Counted from the stretch's first letter, positions 32,501 through 44,238 are shown. The stretch: DNA of 64,000 nt from Limonium bicolor (GCA_023374045.1 CM041777.1:483391594-483455593); one strand, 5' to 3'. The notes: generated by a model not told the origin, from the sequence alone. Made by a program: numbers and translations.

Positions 32501-33573
32501 ACTCCATTATTGAAGGATAAATTGGAGCTCAAGAACAAGGAGAAAACAAGGTATCAAAAATGGTGAAAAATCAATTACACCAAGAGATGAAGAGGGAATG
32601 ACTTTTTCTTGGAAATGTTTACCTTAGAAGAAAGAGGAGGACTCCAAGCTCCACATTGGTGTCATTTTCTCTTCAAATGGGGAAAACCCATGGAGGTCAA
32701 CTTCATCCTTTTGGAATTTCGAAAAGAGAGGATGATAGAGGAGGATGAGAGGAAGAGAATGTGTGATTTGTTTTTGATTTGGAGCTCAAATGGAGCTTGG
32801 GCATGGCATTGAAGTGTAGTAGCCATTGGAGAAGGAGGAGAGAAATCGATGGAGTGGGGAAGAAGATGGAGCCGGCTGGGAGAGAGGAGAGAGGAAAGAG
32901 AGGAAGAGAGAGAGAGGGGAAAAAGGAAATAAGGAAAGAGAGAGAGAGAGTGAGGGGTATTTGTGCCCTTTGTTATTTGGCTCTCTCTTGACTTAATGAA
33001 TTAGTTAACTAGTCACATGTGAGTGGGCTGTCTACATAAATAAAACCGGCCCACCAATATAAACACGCTGGAGCGTTTTTCGTCTTTTAACAGAAAACGC
33101 TCGTTTACTTACCCGGTTTAGCACCGTTCACTAACCGAGACCGTTTTCCGGAATTTCTCATTCCATTAATTTTAATGGTTATTAAACTCCCATTAATGTT
33201 TAATTATTGTTAAAAAATCAACTATCATTTTTACGGGGTCATTTAACTGTTTAAGGTCACGTTTTCGGGTTTTCTCGAAAAACGCGCTTAAGACTCCGTT
33301 AGCGTTTTAACGCATTATTTGAATCCGTTTTCTTCCGGAATTTTTCCCACATGTTCTTAATGTGTAATTGAGGTATATAAATATTTTATAACCCTAATAA
33401 AGGTTATGTACCTCCTAAAATAATTAAATACGCGTTTCACGTTTTGTGACTTTTACGCATTTTCTTTTTCTTTTGGGTTTTTCATTTCTTCACCAACGAT
33501 CTTAAGGACTTAATTAGCCTTAGAAAATTATAATTACATAATTAATTAACGCATTAAGGTTTGGGGTATTTCA
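29547..33573 (-). repeat. LARD-2 right LTR (5' LTR in element sense)
   Basis: 4,027 bp copy of 20375-24416. Stretches compared by eye are nearly identical, with differences dominated by one-base indels. It holds the second copy of the hairpin array. The short frames in this LTR are not genes. Confidence 0.92.
31344..31742 (-). repeat. Hairpin array in LARD-2 right LTR
   Basis: Units start at 31344, 31414, 31484, 31554, 31629 and 31703, repeating the 70-bp spacing of the left copy. Stems are the same as in the left LTR. Confidence 0.9.
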
Positions 33574-33578
33574 AGGAA

Positions 33579-34562
33579 GAAAATGTGACTGCTGCAGGAA
33601 AGGGATGGAGGAAGGTCAGTGGCTGTTCCCATGGAGAAAACCGGAAAGAAAGAGAGGTAGAAGAAGGGAGTTTGTTTACCTTCTTATTGCCTTTGTTCCT
33701 ACTATTGTCCACCGGAAATGAGAGGGGAGAAGGGGAAATTTCTATCACATGGAAGGAGGAGAATTCAATAGGGATATCACCCATGGAAAACCTGAAAGAA
33801 AGAAAGAAGGAGAGAAAGAGGAAGGATTTACTGTTGAACAAGTAGTGGTAGGCTGGAATGAGTGCTGTCGTATGAGAAAGGGAAAAAGAATGAGGTTGCA
33901 CCTCCGTATGAAGGGATGTATGCTATTGTTGTGTGAAAGGAAGGAAAAGAAAGCTGGGTTGTTGCTAGGAAGTGTGACCGAGAGATAGCAGGGGGGAGGA
34001 TGAGAAAAAGTAGAGGTGTTAGAGAGGTAAGTCTAGTATTGTACTTGTAGTACTTAATTACTTGTTTAATCCACTACGTACCATTGCTTTATTTTTGTCC
34101 TTTTCTAACCTATGCAGTGGGCTGATAAGAAAATGGGGGGGGGGGGGGATTTGAAAATTTTCATCTCTTAATGTTGTAACACAATTTGTACCCTTGTGAC
34201 TACAGTTATGTGTAATTTGTGACTTATGGGTTTCTTGTTTAAATGTATATATATATGAGTATATATTGTATCTATGATTTGTTTAGACTATATAAAATAT
34301 TTATATAGTTAAATGAGTGATATTTAATACATGTACTAATGTGTTACATGTGGTATTAATCTTAGGAGTTGATTTCTCCTTAATGATATTCTCTCTTTGA
34401 TTAGAGATTTAATAAATGGTTTAGTGTCCATTTTGGACTATACATTTATACAATAATATTTATTGTGACTATTACTCATTTTATAATTAATCATTAATTA
34501 TCCCCTTTTAATTTTAAATTAATTCCTTAGTAATTAAGGTAATAATTATTTGGGGTATTTCA
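33579..34562. repeat. Right remnant of the older LTR interrupted by LARD-2
   Basis: Picks up from 20374 after the AGGAA duplication and ends ...TTGGGGTATTTCA at 34562, the same terminal motif as the LARD/Tekay LTRs. Contains A/G-rich stretches (frames at 33561-33988 are low-complexity by-products) and a G homopolymer at about 34135-34149. No gene. Confidence 0.6.
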
Positions 34563-35842
34563 AGTCATAAGACAAAGGACACAAAGTCTACGACCCCTTG
34601 AGTAACCATTCCACCTCACCCTATGTCCTTAAGTTTGCACACTCCCCCAAAGGTACTTTTATCCAATAGAATTAGATCATAGTGCTTAAACCGCAATTCA
34701 GTGGTAACGGTGCATAATCAGTGTATCCAGTTTGTATGTATATTTCCGAGAAAAGCTCCCTTATCAATACCAAAAAACAATCAATAATCCACACATCACC
34801 TCAATATCACTAAATCATTCACCAAAATCCAAATCAAGTATAATTTTCACCAAGGTAAAATAATAGTAGTACCCAACAACTTACCTGAGCCTTGTTGTAG
34901 TCACTGCCTAAAAACACCTCCAAAATATTCAAAACCTATTCACAAGCATTACACACCAATCAGCCACTTTACCCATATTTATGGAAAATCTAACAGAATA
35001 ACCAAAGAATACTCTTCCAAAAGAGATTCCTAGAAGAACAAACACACTAGAAGACCCACCCTTGTCAAATGACTCCCGAATATAGGAAATGATGTAATAT
35101 CAATAGAGAAAGTCCTTCCACGCCAAAAGAAGAGTCTTGGCCATATCTAACAAGACGATATCGGGAAAGAAAGTGTTTTTGTGGAGTTTAGAGAATAGAC
35201 GACTTGTAAATACAATACAAGGTATATTGAGGTGCTAGTTGAGTCAATATTAATCTAGGTAGAACTTGAGAATAATTTGAGGAGTTGACAAAGGAATCTT
35301 AGAGTTGTGATAAGGGGACATCGACTCGACCAAAACCTCAAAACATAATCGTTAAAGATTTGACCCTTCTAACAAAAAATAATTTGAAAGACTTAGATTC
35401 ACACACTTACCTTGGTAGGACATATGAGAAGAACTGAGCTACCCTGAATCGAATTCATCACAATGACATAAGAACGTCGCGCTATAGGTTTGAAGAGAAA
35501 GAAGAGATAACTAAGGCATCTATTTAAGTTTGAATGAAAAGGAAGTTACAACTTACGACTTTCAGGAGTAATTAGGGTAACTGAAATATCCAAAGAGTAT
35601 TTGTATAAGTGGAAGTTACAAAAGATAAGGTTGACTAGTAACTTCTCCAAGAAACTTAAGAATACAACGTAAATATAGGAAACAGTTACCGACCCACTAA
35701 TCCATCTATCAAAATCTAGCCACTTTTGGAAAACCTACTAGACACCTGCTTCCGGAAGCAATTACTGGAAGCTTCCCTCTAGAGTAGACACATAACCTAG
35801 AGATGTGAGTACCCTAGTGTTAAGAATTTTCGGGGTATTTCA
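34563..35842. repeat. Second older LTR-end fragment
   Basis: 1.28 kb without genes, ending TCGGGGTATTTCA at 35842, again the terminal motif of this LTR group. Following directly on the previous LTR end, it suggests one LTR inserted into another; its left part was not identified. Confidence 0.45.
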
Positions 35843-36399
35843 ATATGTTCTCAAGTATGAAATAGTTAATCTCAAATGCCAATGTGACTACAAACAAGTT
35901 AAGTAATCAAGATACACAATATTATGATGGGTGAATGGATAAGACATTGGAGCCAACTGCCATGTTTGAGGAAAAAAAAGAATATTTATTCTAAAAGTTT
36001 TGTACAATGTTTTTCTGAGTGTCACTATGTCAGATGGTCACCCAGGACATGTCTAAGGCATTGGATATGTTAGATTAAACAAATGTTTTCATACTGTCAC
36101 ATGATGTTTTACAATGTAACACATCATTTAATTTAACCTCATATCTATTGAAAATACTTCTGCAAATCAATGCATGTTTGGTTCATACATGGACAATTGT
36201 TTTTTAACAGGACCTTAAGTCAATTGCACATCCTTTGTTTGGTAAAGTGAAGAGGAATGCAATTTTCTTGAACATGGAAATCTAGATAGATTTTTAGCAT
36301 TAGAAACTACTATGAGTACGAATGCAAAGAAACAATCTATAGGTACAAATTTAGATTTTTCTAATTTTAGAATGATGTTGCTTATTCCAGTCAATCAGT

Positions 36400-37250
36400 T
36401 TAGGTCCAGTCAGATGTAATGTTTTGGCATAAACCATTTAGGCCGTGCCCCAATTGACATGTGTAGACTCAATATTATCAATAAAAAGGATGTTCTCCCT
36501 GATTTTGTATGTGATACTTGTGATAGGGCAAAGGGACATAGGTTACCTTTCAAAGATTCTATCACAAAAAGCAAGATATCATTGATCTGATACACCTAGC
36601 CATAGATATTTCTTAAGTCTTGTGGATGACAAATCAAGAGGACTATGGATAATACTTTTTAATAATACAAAGGAGAAGCTTTCAATTCATAAAACATTTT
36701 ACACATTATGTTGAGACACAATTTGGAAAAAGGATAAAAGTTTTGAGACTAGATAATTCTTTTGAGCTTGGAAACTCTAATGAGGATAGATTTTTCTTTC
36801 AATCCCTAGGAATTATTCATCAAACCTCTTGTGCTCATACCTTTAGCAAAATGGGATAGTTGAACGAAAACACCGGTACTAAATGAACATCGTTAGATCT
36901 TCATACTTTTAGTCTAATGTCCCTGTACAATATTGAGGGTGATTGCCTCTTAACTGTTGCATACCTGAATAACATATTACCTAGTTCCAGTGTAATGGGA
37001 GCCACACCTTTAAAACTCTTTATGGGATGGAACCAAATTACAAATCTCTTAAGACTTTCTGGTGCCTTGTGCATGCTATTGGTCTAAACATAAGAAAAGC
37101 TAAATTTGATGACCGTGTTGTTCCATGTGTTTTCTTGGGCCATTCTTTGATACAAGAGGGTATAAACTGCAAAGACTCAATGATAATGTGATTTTTGTCT
37201 CCCGTGATACTATTTTTCATGAGCACACACTTTTCCTTTTAAATCTCCTT
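36400..37250 (+). pseudogene. Copia integrase remnant
   Basis: Integrase inserts the cDNA into host DNA. Readable pieces in shifting frames: a WHKPFRPCPN-like degraded histidine part, CDTCDRAKGHRLPF (cysteine part of the HHCC zinc site), an RLDNSFELGNS stretch that aligns with the second catalytic Asp, and a LNDNVIFVSRDTIFHE stretch typical of the integrase C-terminal end. Several stops and frameshifts; not functional. Confidence 0.7.
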
Positions 37251-37689
37251 CTACTTGTCTCTTCCTCATTTGCATACTGATGCATCTTCTGCACACCACA
37301 TACCAACCCATACCCACTTATCTATGTTGATGATGAATCTCACTCAGATATCCCTACACAAAAAATTAAACCGAACCAAATACTGAGATATTCCAGATTC
37401 TAACATTCTCATTCTAGATCTTCCTCTAGAGGGAGAAATCTCTCAGTCACAAGATATGGGAAGGAGATCTAGTAGGGAGAGACATCCACAAACTTATCTA
37501 AATGATTACTATGTAGGTGTTAACAAGAATATGACATTTTCAGAGAGTATTTAGCAAATAGAATCTGTTTTCAGAAAAATGATTCTCAAATTAGTTTAAT
37601 ATCCAAACTTTGAATGATATACCTCACAGTACTTGCATTAGTTCTTATTATGTTACGCCTTTTTAAATTACTGAAAGTGTCTTAGATCT

Positions 37690-38413
37690 TAAAGATCCAC
37701 AATCTTGTGAATATGCTTCTCAAAACAGTAAGTGGGTAGATGCCATGGAGAATAAATTACATTTTTGATAAAAAAAACCAAACTTGGGATATTGTCAAAC
37801 TCTCCAAACACAATCAGGCAGTAGGATGTAGATGGGTATATAAAATCGAATACAAATCTGATGGATCTGTAGAAAGATTCAAGGCCATATTAGTGGCTAA
37901 AGGTTTTAGCCAAATGTTTGGATTAGATTATAATGAAACTTTTTCTCCTGTTGTTAGAATGACTACAATCCGCACTCTATTAGATGTAAATAACACATTC
38001 ATACATGGAAACTTGCAAGAAAAATTTATATGTAAGTTCCAATAGGTCTCTCTATTTTTGAAGGTTTAAATGCTTGCAAACTGAAAAAATCTTTATATAG
38101 TTTAAAGCAAGCCTCTAGACAATGGTTATTTAAGTTGAGCAACTTTCTAGAGACCATAGATTATAGAAAATTTGATAATGATCACTCTTTGTTTATCAAG
38201 AAAAAGGAACCGCTTATTACTTCCTTGGCAGTTTATGTAGATGACATAATTGTTACAGGGAATGATTCTAATGAAATAACCATTCTTAAAAAAATACTAA
38301 ATGATAAATTTAGAATAAAGGATCTTGGTCATTTAAGTTTTTTCCTAGGCATGCACTTCTTTCATTCTGATAATGGACTTATTATATCACATCAACAATT
38401 TTGTCTTAAATAG
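37690..38413 (+). pseudogene. Copia reverse transcriptase remnant
   Basis: The RVT_2-type domain is readable in two main frames: 37740-38045 (landmarks [33 protein letters not shown]) and 38135-38413 (YVDDIIVTGND, IKDLGHLSFFLGM). The YVDD catalytic pair is kept. About 16 residues normally lying between TTIRTLL and the DVNN...HG motif are missing, an internal deletion just before the first catalytic Asp, and stops separate the two frames. Confidence 0.85.
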
Positions 38414-38499
38414 TTTAACTAACCTTGATTCTCAAGAGATAAAATCTAGCTAGTGTGTCTCCATTGTTACCAGGTACAAGACTTAAAGCAAGTGAAGGG

Positions 38500-38869
38500 G
38501 ACATACTTCAAAAATCCAAAAAATTACAGGAGCCTTGTTGGGAAACTCAATTATTTGACGTACACCATGCCAAATATAACCGTCACTACACAATGCTATC
38601 TTAATTTTTACAAAATCTAAGGACAACACACCTTGTAGTTGCTCATCACACGCTGCAATACCTGAGGAAGTCATCAAACTATGGGATATTTTTGTCTTAC
38701 AACAACAACAACTTCAGAATGCAGGCTTTCTGTGATAGCAGTTGGGCAGGATGTCCTAACTTCAAAAACATCAATTAGTATCGAATACATCTTCCTTGGA
38801 GAATCAGCCATAAGCTGGAAGTACAAAAACAATCTAGTGTCTCCCTTTCTTCTGCAAAAGTAGAGTATC
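38500..38869 (+). pseudogene. Copia RNase H remnant, first part
   Basis: Includes SLVGKLNYLTYTMPNI, then CDSSWAGCPN, SISIEYIFLGESAISWKYKNN and a final SSAE-EY-like stretch, all typical of copia RNase H. It is broken exactly at 38869 by the insertion of copia-2; the downstream part restarts at 44239 after the duplicated GTATC. Confidence 0.8.
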
Positions 38870-39135
38870 TGAAAGATAATCGAGACTGGTATAAAAGAAT
38901 AGAGATGGATTTCTTGATTGAGAACACGGGAAGAAGAAGAACGAGATACAAACCCTAGCAAGAAAATACTGTTCACCAGTCTGCTCTACTAATCTCGACA
39001 ACCCGAGAAATATATTAGTCAACCTACTAACCCAGCAATGGTTAAAAAACAAAACAACTTGAACGACACCGTTTCAGAACAACCTAACTCAGACTTTATA
39101 AAACATATAATGAAACAAATACAACTAATCTAATA
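38870..39135 (-). repeat. Copia-2 left LTR (3' LTR in element sense)
   Basis: TGAAAGATAATCGAG...CTAATCTAATA. The last dinucleotide is TA where the other LTR has CA, a point change at the LTR edge. It is followed by CCCCCACTCAA (39136-39146), the complement of the polypurine tract. Confidence 0.9.
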
Positions 39136-39460
39136 CCCCCACTCAAAGCTTAGGAGGGTCAACTCCTAAGATTTGAAAACTCGATAAATACACCAGCCAC
39201 TGTCCTACCCCACCTCTGTTTTCAGTCCCATCTTTCTTACTTGTATTGGGTAGGCCTTTCCTGGCAAGAGCTTTGTTAGTACATCAGCCAACTGCTCCCT
39301 AGAGCTTACGAACTCCATCCTGATCATGCCCTTTTGCAACTTTTGTCTGACAAATGAATATCGAGCTCTATGTGTTTCGTCCTCTCATGGAGAACCGGGT
39401 TGCGTGCAATATAAATTGCAGCTTGGCTATCAGATTTTACTGGGACCGGGAGAATGTCCT

Positions 39461-40895
39461 TTACTCCCAGCTCATGCAGCAAAATCTAGTTATCCAACTA
39501 AGCTCAGCTGTCACACTTCTCATTGCCTGATACTCCGCTTCTGCAGTGGATAAAGCCACGGTAGTCTGCTTCTTGCATTTCCACGAGAGAGGACATCCTC
39601 TAAGCTGTATGAAGAAACCGCTAATGGATCTTCTTGTATTTGGCCAACCTGCCCGAGCAGAGTCACAAAAGACTGTCAAAGAGAAATTATCTTTCGAATT
39701 AAACAACGGCCCATAATTCAATGTACCCCTAATATATTCAGCACATGCAAAGCAGCCTTAAAATGCACATCAGTGGGGCTACCGAGAAACTGACTCAGAA
39801 CTTGTATTGTAAAACAAAGATCCGGTCTGCTATGTGATAGATAGCTAATCTTCCCTACCAGCCTGTGGTAGACAAAAGGGTCTTTCAAGGGTTTTCCTTC
39901 ATTTTTCATAAGTTTGAGATTAGAATTAAGAGGACTGACAGAAACTTTGTTATCAAATGTTTAAATTCCTTAACGAGGTCTTCACAGTACTTTTTCTGCA
40001 AAAGAACAACACCCTCTGTGGTGTGAATAAACTACATTCCTAGAAAATAACTCAATATCCCTAGATCCTTAATCCTAAATTTTTAATTCAGTGTCTTCTT
40101 AACAGATTCAATCAACACATCATCATTTCCTGTCATCGGAATATCACCCACATACACTGCAAGATAACATACCTTGTCCCCTCTCACTCTAATGAACAAA
40201 GAATAATCATTAAGAGATTGAACAAAACCAAGGGATTTAAGCAGAATACTCAACTTGTGGTGCCACTGTCTAGAGGCTTGTTTTAGGCCGTATAGAGATT
40301 TGTTCAGCTTGCACAATTTTCCAGATTTCTCTTCTTTATGACTAAAAGGGATTTCCATAAACACATCCTCTTCTAAGTCCCCATGAAGGAAAGCATTATT
40401 TATATCCAATTGACTAACTATCCAATTTCTTTTTGTTGCCACAATTATTAATGCTTTAATAGTAGTAAATTTCACAACGGGAGAAAAGGTTTCTAAATAG
40501 TCTATGCCATACCTTTGTGTGTACCCTTTTGCTACCAGCCTAGCCTTAAATCTTTCTATGCTACCATCTGCCTTATGTTTAATTTTGTAAACCCACTTGC
40601 ATTTGACTGGTTTAATACCTCTAGGAGCCTCTACTAGATCCTTTGTATTGTTCCTTTCTAGTGCCAAGAACTCCTCCTCCATGGCCTTTTTCCACCTCTT
40701 ATCACTAACAGCTTCATCATAACAGCTAGGCTCAGTTTCACTATGCAAGTCAGCATTCAGGCATGTATGATGGTTCTGACCTAAACAAATTATTCCTACT
40801 GTATGCTGCAAAGAGTCAGATCTGATTATGCTATCTCTATCATCCATAATGGGAAAATCAGAATCTTTCTCAAAATCACAACATTTAGACAACAA
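39461..40895 (-). pseudogene. Copia-2 reverse transcriptase and RNase H
   Basis: RT copies the element RNA into DNA; RNase H removes the template. The RT frame 40083-40895 shows CKWVYKIKHKADGSIERFKA, AKGYTQRYGIDY, ETFSPVV, QLDINNAFLHGDL and SLYGLKQASRQW. The catalytic YVDD reads YVGD because of a GAT to GGT change (plus 40146-40148), which should abolish polymerase activity. The frame then breaks, with fragments at 39718-39909 (VGKISYLSHSRPDL) and 39461-39721 (RNase H with FCDSARAGWPNTRRS and STAEAEYQAM). The RNase H Asp-Trp before AGxP is also altered to Ala-Arg. Confidence 0.9.
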
Positions 40896-41118
40896 GCAGC
40901 AGAAATTCTATCATGCAATATTTCTGAGAATCTGTCAACAAAAGGTTTAGAAAGAAACTTGTCAGAAGATGCAGGAGGAAACTTATCTTTTTTCACAGTG
41001 GTCAAACCAACTTCATAATCTTCCAAATACTTGGGAAGATGTCTAGTCCTTTCTGATCCTTGACCCTGGCATCCTCCGTTGGTTCAACTTCTGGAACAGA
41101 TTCCTCAGTAGCGTTTTC

Positions 41119-42288
41119 TTATGTGGAGATGCTTTTTGTGGAATCTTGAGAGTCCTCTTCATTTCCTTCTTCATTATTACTGTCCTGTCTATTCTGTCTT
41201 ATGCTCATATCACTTACATCAGTGTTAGTAACAGGTAAGTAATCATCCTTAAACAGAAAAGGACCCCTTTGTGAAATATCAAAAAAAGTTCCTTCTGTGT
41301 TTCCTTGAACAGATTTGAATGGATAAACATTCTCATGAAACTGAACATCTCTGTTAAATATGACCTTGTCATTGTCTAAGTCATATAGTTTATAAGCCTT
41401 CTTATTCTGAGCATACCCTAAGAAAACACATTTGACAGATCTGGATAAGAATTTGTCATGGTGATTCTTATTAACATTAGCAAAACAGAGGCACCCAAAA
41501 CTTCTTAGAGTAGTGTAATCTGGTTTTTCTCCATGAATTATCTCAAAAGGTGTTTTATTGTTAACACTAATGAGTGGCATCCTATTAATCAGAAATGTGG
41601 CAGTAAGAATACTTTCTCCTCAAAATTTCTTGGGAAGAAAGGAATGAAACATCAGAGCACGAGCTGTTTCCAAGATGTGTCTATGTTTCCGTTCTGCCAC
41701 ACTATTTTGTTGTGGTGTGTAAGAACAAGTTGTTTGGTGTTTAATACCTTTTAACTTAAAATATTCAATCCCTACTCTTGAGCTCCCTAGCTCATGAGCA
41801 TTATCGGTTCTTACACACTTAACACTCTTATTAAATTGTTTTTCAACCATGGAGATAAAACTTATGATCAGGCCAAGACTTTTAGATTTAGATTTACATA
41901 AGTGTGACCATGTGGCGCAACTTTTGTCATCCATAATGGTTAGAAAATAGCAAAAACCATCATAAGTGTTTTCATTATGTGGGCCCCATAAATTAATGCG
42001 AAGAAGCTCAAAAATGTCTTTAGCTTTTATTGAACTGGACTGAAAAGACAATCTGTGGCTTTTAGCTCTACTACATGGCTCACATACAAAGGTTTTTTCA
42101 CACTTATTTTCTTCAACTATACCTAACCTTGAGATTTTCTCTCTTGGTAGGTGTCCTAGCCTAAGATGCCAAAGACTCAAAGAATTGTTACAGTCAAAAT
42201 CAATCTTCACAGAATCGACCAAAGAGCTATAACATCCCTTTCTTTTCTGATCACAAAATGTATCAAGAATATACAATCCCCTAAACAT
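41119..42288 (-). pseudogene. Copia-2 integrase
   Basis: Integrase with an HHCC zinc part (LWHLRLGH, CEPCSRAKSHR) and catalytic core in frame 41620-42288, and C-terminal part in 41119-41580 (KTPFEIIHGEKPDYTTLRSF, CVFLGYA, KVIFNRDVQFHE). The first catalytic Asp of the usual D-LWGP motif is Asn here (INLWGPH); the second Asp (RTDNAHE) and the Glu (VAERKHRHI) are kept. A TAG at plus 42289-42291 separates it in frame from the protease segment. A frameshift near 41600 separates the two integrase parts. Confidence 0.9.
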
Positions 42289-42990
42289 CTAACCGATCTT
42301 CATTTCTTCATTTTGTTCACAACCCTGGTAGAAGCAGCCAGCAGCATCAAAGCAAATTTTGGCATTCATTTGTTCAGATAATTTACTAACAGAAATCAGT
42401 CCAAATTTGAAGCTTAGGACAAATAAAACATTTTTTAATGTTATCATGCTGTTTATTTTGACATTTCCTATCAGATTTACAAGTTGTGGGTGCCCATCGG
42501 GCATCCCAACAGTGTGTGGCCTGTTACGAAAAGTAACATCATAGAAAACAGCAAGGTTTCCACACATGTGATCAGAAGCTCCAGTATCAATGACCCAATA
42601 AGTTGACTCAATCTTACGATTACCAAAGGCATTAAATATGTTATAAATGCTTCTTGTTAAACTAGGATTATTTTGGAAAGAGGTCATACCAATAAACTGC
42701 AGTTGGATTCTGAGCTTTGCTGTTCCTTGTGGACAATCTGAGACTTGCTGATGTAACTCAGCAACTGGTTCACCTGATCCGCGTGAGGACTCCATTGAAT
42801 GGATCTTTACTAGGTTCTCCCTTCTGCTCACTGGCTCCATTTTCCTGGTGCTGCTTCTCCTTTCCCACGTGCCACCTAGGAGGGTAGCCATTCTTCTTAT
42901 AGCACCTCTCTTCTGAGTGCCCAGGTTTGTGGTAGTATGTGCATTGGATAGAATTACGTTTGCTTCCATTCCTTGTCCTCTGCCAGTTCC
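42289..42990 (-). pseudogene. Copia-2 Gag zinc knuckle and protease
   Basis: The protease active site is VIDTGASDHM. Upstream, in another frame, a degraded zinc knuckle is readable at plus 42903-42945 with its second Cys replaced by Tyr (CTYY...GHSEERC). The two lie in different frames, so a frameshift intervenes. The protease segment runs in frame to the TAG before integrase. Confidence 0.8.
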
Positions 42991-43181
42991 CTTCCTGGTT
43001 TGGCTAACAGAGAATGCAACAGGTGCTTCTGTCTCAACAGGTGAAGTGGTGGTGAGGGCCTTCTACCTTTCTTGTTGAATGAGAATAGAGAAAGTCTGCT
43101 CTACGGAGGGAAGTGGTGTGATCATCAAAATGCTCTCACGAGCCCCAGCATACTTCTCGCTTAAGCCCATCAGAAATTTTA

Positions 43182-43793
43182 TCAGCCGTTGAGTTTTGAT
43201 GTAGTCTTTAACGTCTTGTCCGTCACGCAGGCACAAGCAGGAAGAGATGCGGTTGCATCCAATTCATCCCAGATTCCTCTCAATCTTGCCAAGTAATCCC
43301 CAACACTTTCTCCGACTTGCGTCATGTTAACAAGACGTCTCTCTAACTCGTACATCCTTGTTGCATCTACCTGATCATATCTGGCGCAAAGGTCTCGCCA
43401 GATTTTGGCCGCCGAAGATCTGAAAAGCACAGTATCCGCGATGCGCTTTTCAAGACTCATGAGTATCCAAGCCCTTACCATGCTATCGCATCTTTGCCAA
43501 GCTTGAAGATCTGCGTTGGAATCTGTCGGCTTCACCACCGTTCCTTCTACAAAACCCAGTTTGTTTTTCGACCCCAGTGCAATCTCTTCTTGGTGTTTCC
43601 AACATGGAAACCCTGGGCCTCCATCGTACTTGCTGGCGAGAGATTAGCCTGGCTGGTCCGAATTGGAAAGGTACAGTGGGTCTCCGACATTAACGTTTCC
43701 GCTGCTACAGCTTCAAGATTCAGATTCGTCGGCAATCTCTTTGCCCTTGTCCTTCGATTTTGGGATATTATCCTCCGGCGGCGTAGTCATCAT
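43182..43793 (-). pseudogene. Copia-2 Gag
   Basis: Copia Gag of the UBN2 type: DLQAWQRCDSMVRAWILMSLEK, AAKIWRDLCARYDQVDATRMYELERRL, VGDYLARLRGIWDEL in frame 43182-43538. Upstream pieces in other frames (PLYLSNSDQPG-like and MEAQGFHVGNTKKRLHWG) show that the N-terminal part is broken by frameshifts. The first ATG pair lies at plus 43788-43793. Confidence 0.85.
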
Positions 43794-43959
43794 TTCTTAA
43801 GGATTGAACTGAAATGAGGAAGGAGAGCGAACCCAACGGTTGAAGAAAACAGCAAGAAGAAGAGTAATGGTGATTCCCTCAATCGCTGTGTCGAAGACTG
43901 GTAGAATGAAGATCAAATACGGAAGGAAAAAAATCAGAAGTAGGATCCCATGATCCGCT

Positions 43960-43971
43960 GCTCTGATACCA
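43960..43971 (-). promoter_or_regulatory. tRNA-iMet primer-binding site of copia-2
   Basis: The minus strand reads TGGTATCAGAGC directly after the LTR end at 43972. Confidence 0.88.
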
Positions 43972-44238
43972 TGAAAGATAATCGAGACTGGTATAGAAAA
44001 GAACAGAGATGGATTTCTTGATTGAGAACATGGGAAGAAGAAGAACGAGATACAAACCCTAGCAAGAAAATACTGTTCACCAATCTCCTCTACTAATCTC
44101 GACAACCCAAGAAATATATCAGTCAACCTACTAACCCAACAACTGTTATAAAACAAAACGACTTGAACGACACCGTTTCAGGACAACCTAACTCAGACTT
44201 TATAAAACATATAATGAAAAAATACAACTAATCTAACA
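43972..44238 (-). repeat. Copia-2 right LTR (5' LTR in element sense)
   Basis: TGAAAGATAATCGAG...CTAATCTAACA, followed by the target duplication GTATC. Confidence 0.92.

Larger units (their letters stand above)
20375..33573 (-). mobile_element. LARD-2: complete 13.2 kb non-autonomous LTR retrotransposon
   Basis: Bounded by LTRs of 4,042 bp (20375-24416) and 4,027 bp (29547-33573), both TGTAACACCCC...GGTATTTCA in plus coordinates, with a perfect target duplication AGGAA at 20370-20374 and 33574-33578. Polypurine tract on the left and tRNA-iMet primer site on the right show minus-strand orientation. The 5.1 kb interior has no gag or pol domain. Very long LTRs plus conserved non-coding interior fit the LARD class. 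LTR ends and polypurine context match the Tekay-like element at 54761-61149, the likely source of enzymes for this lineage. Confidence 0.93.
35843..38869 (+). mobile_element. Decayed Ty1/copia element, left part
   Basis: Plus-strand copia Pol remnant interrupted at 38869 by the second copia element and continued at 44239. Recognisable in order: a GAG-pre-integrase/zinc-like segment, integrase, reverse transcriptase, RNase H. Multiple frameshifts and stops. No gag, primer site or left LTR was found between 35843 and 36250, so the 5' part is missing or too decayed. Confidence 0.8.
38870..44238 (-). mobile_element. Copia-2: complete Ty1/copia element nested in copia-1
   Basis: 5,369 bp on the minus strand with LTRs of 266 bp (38870-39135) and 267 bp (43972-44238), flanked by a perfect 5-bp duplication GTATC (38865-38869 and 44239-44243). 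Element-sense order is LTR, tRNA-iMet primer site, Gag, protease, integrase, RT, RNase H, polypurine tract, LTR. LTRs differ at about 15 positions by eye (around 5%). Frameshifts, stops and two catalytic substitutions make it defective. Confidence 0.93.

Noticed and set aside
33554..33988. Overlapping frames of 79-115 codons on both strands
   Set aside because: A/G-rich LTR-like DNA with no recognisable domain; similar tracts occur in the other LTRs.
34135..34149. G homopolymer as a G-quadruplex element
   Set aside because: Single uninterrupted run, likely slippage or an assembly artefact, as with the C run at 51461.
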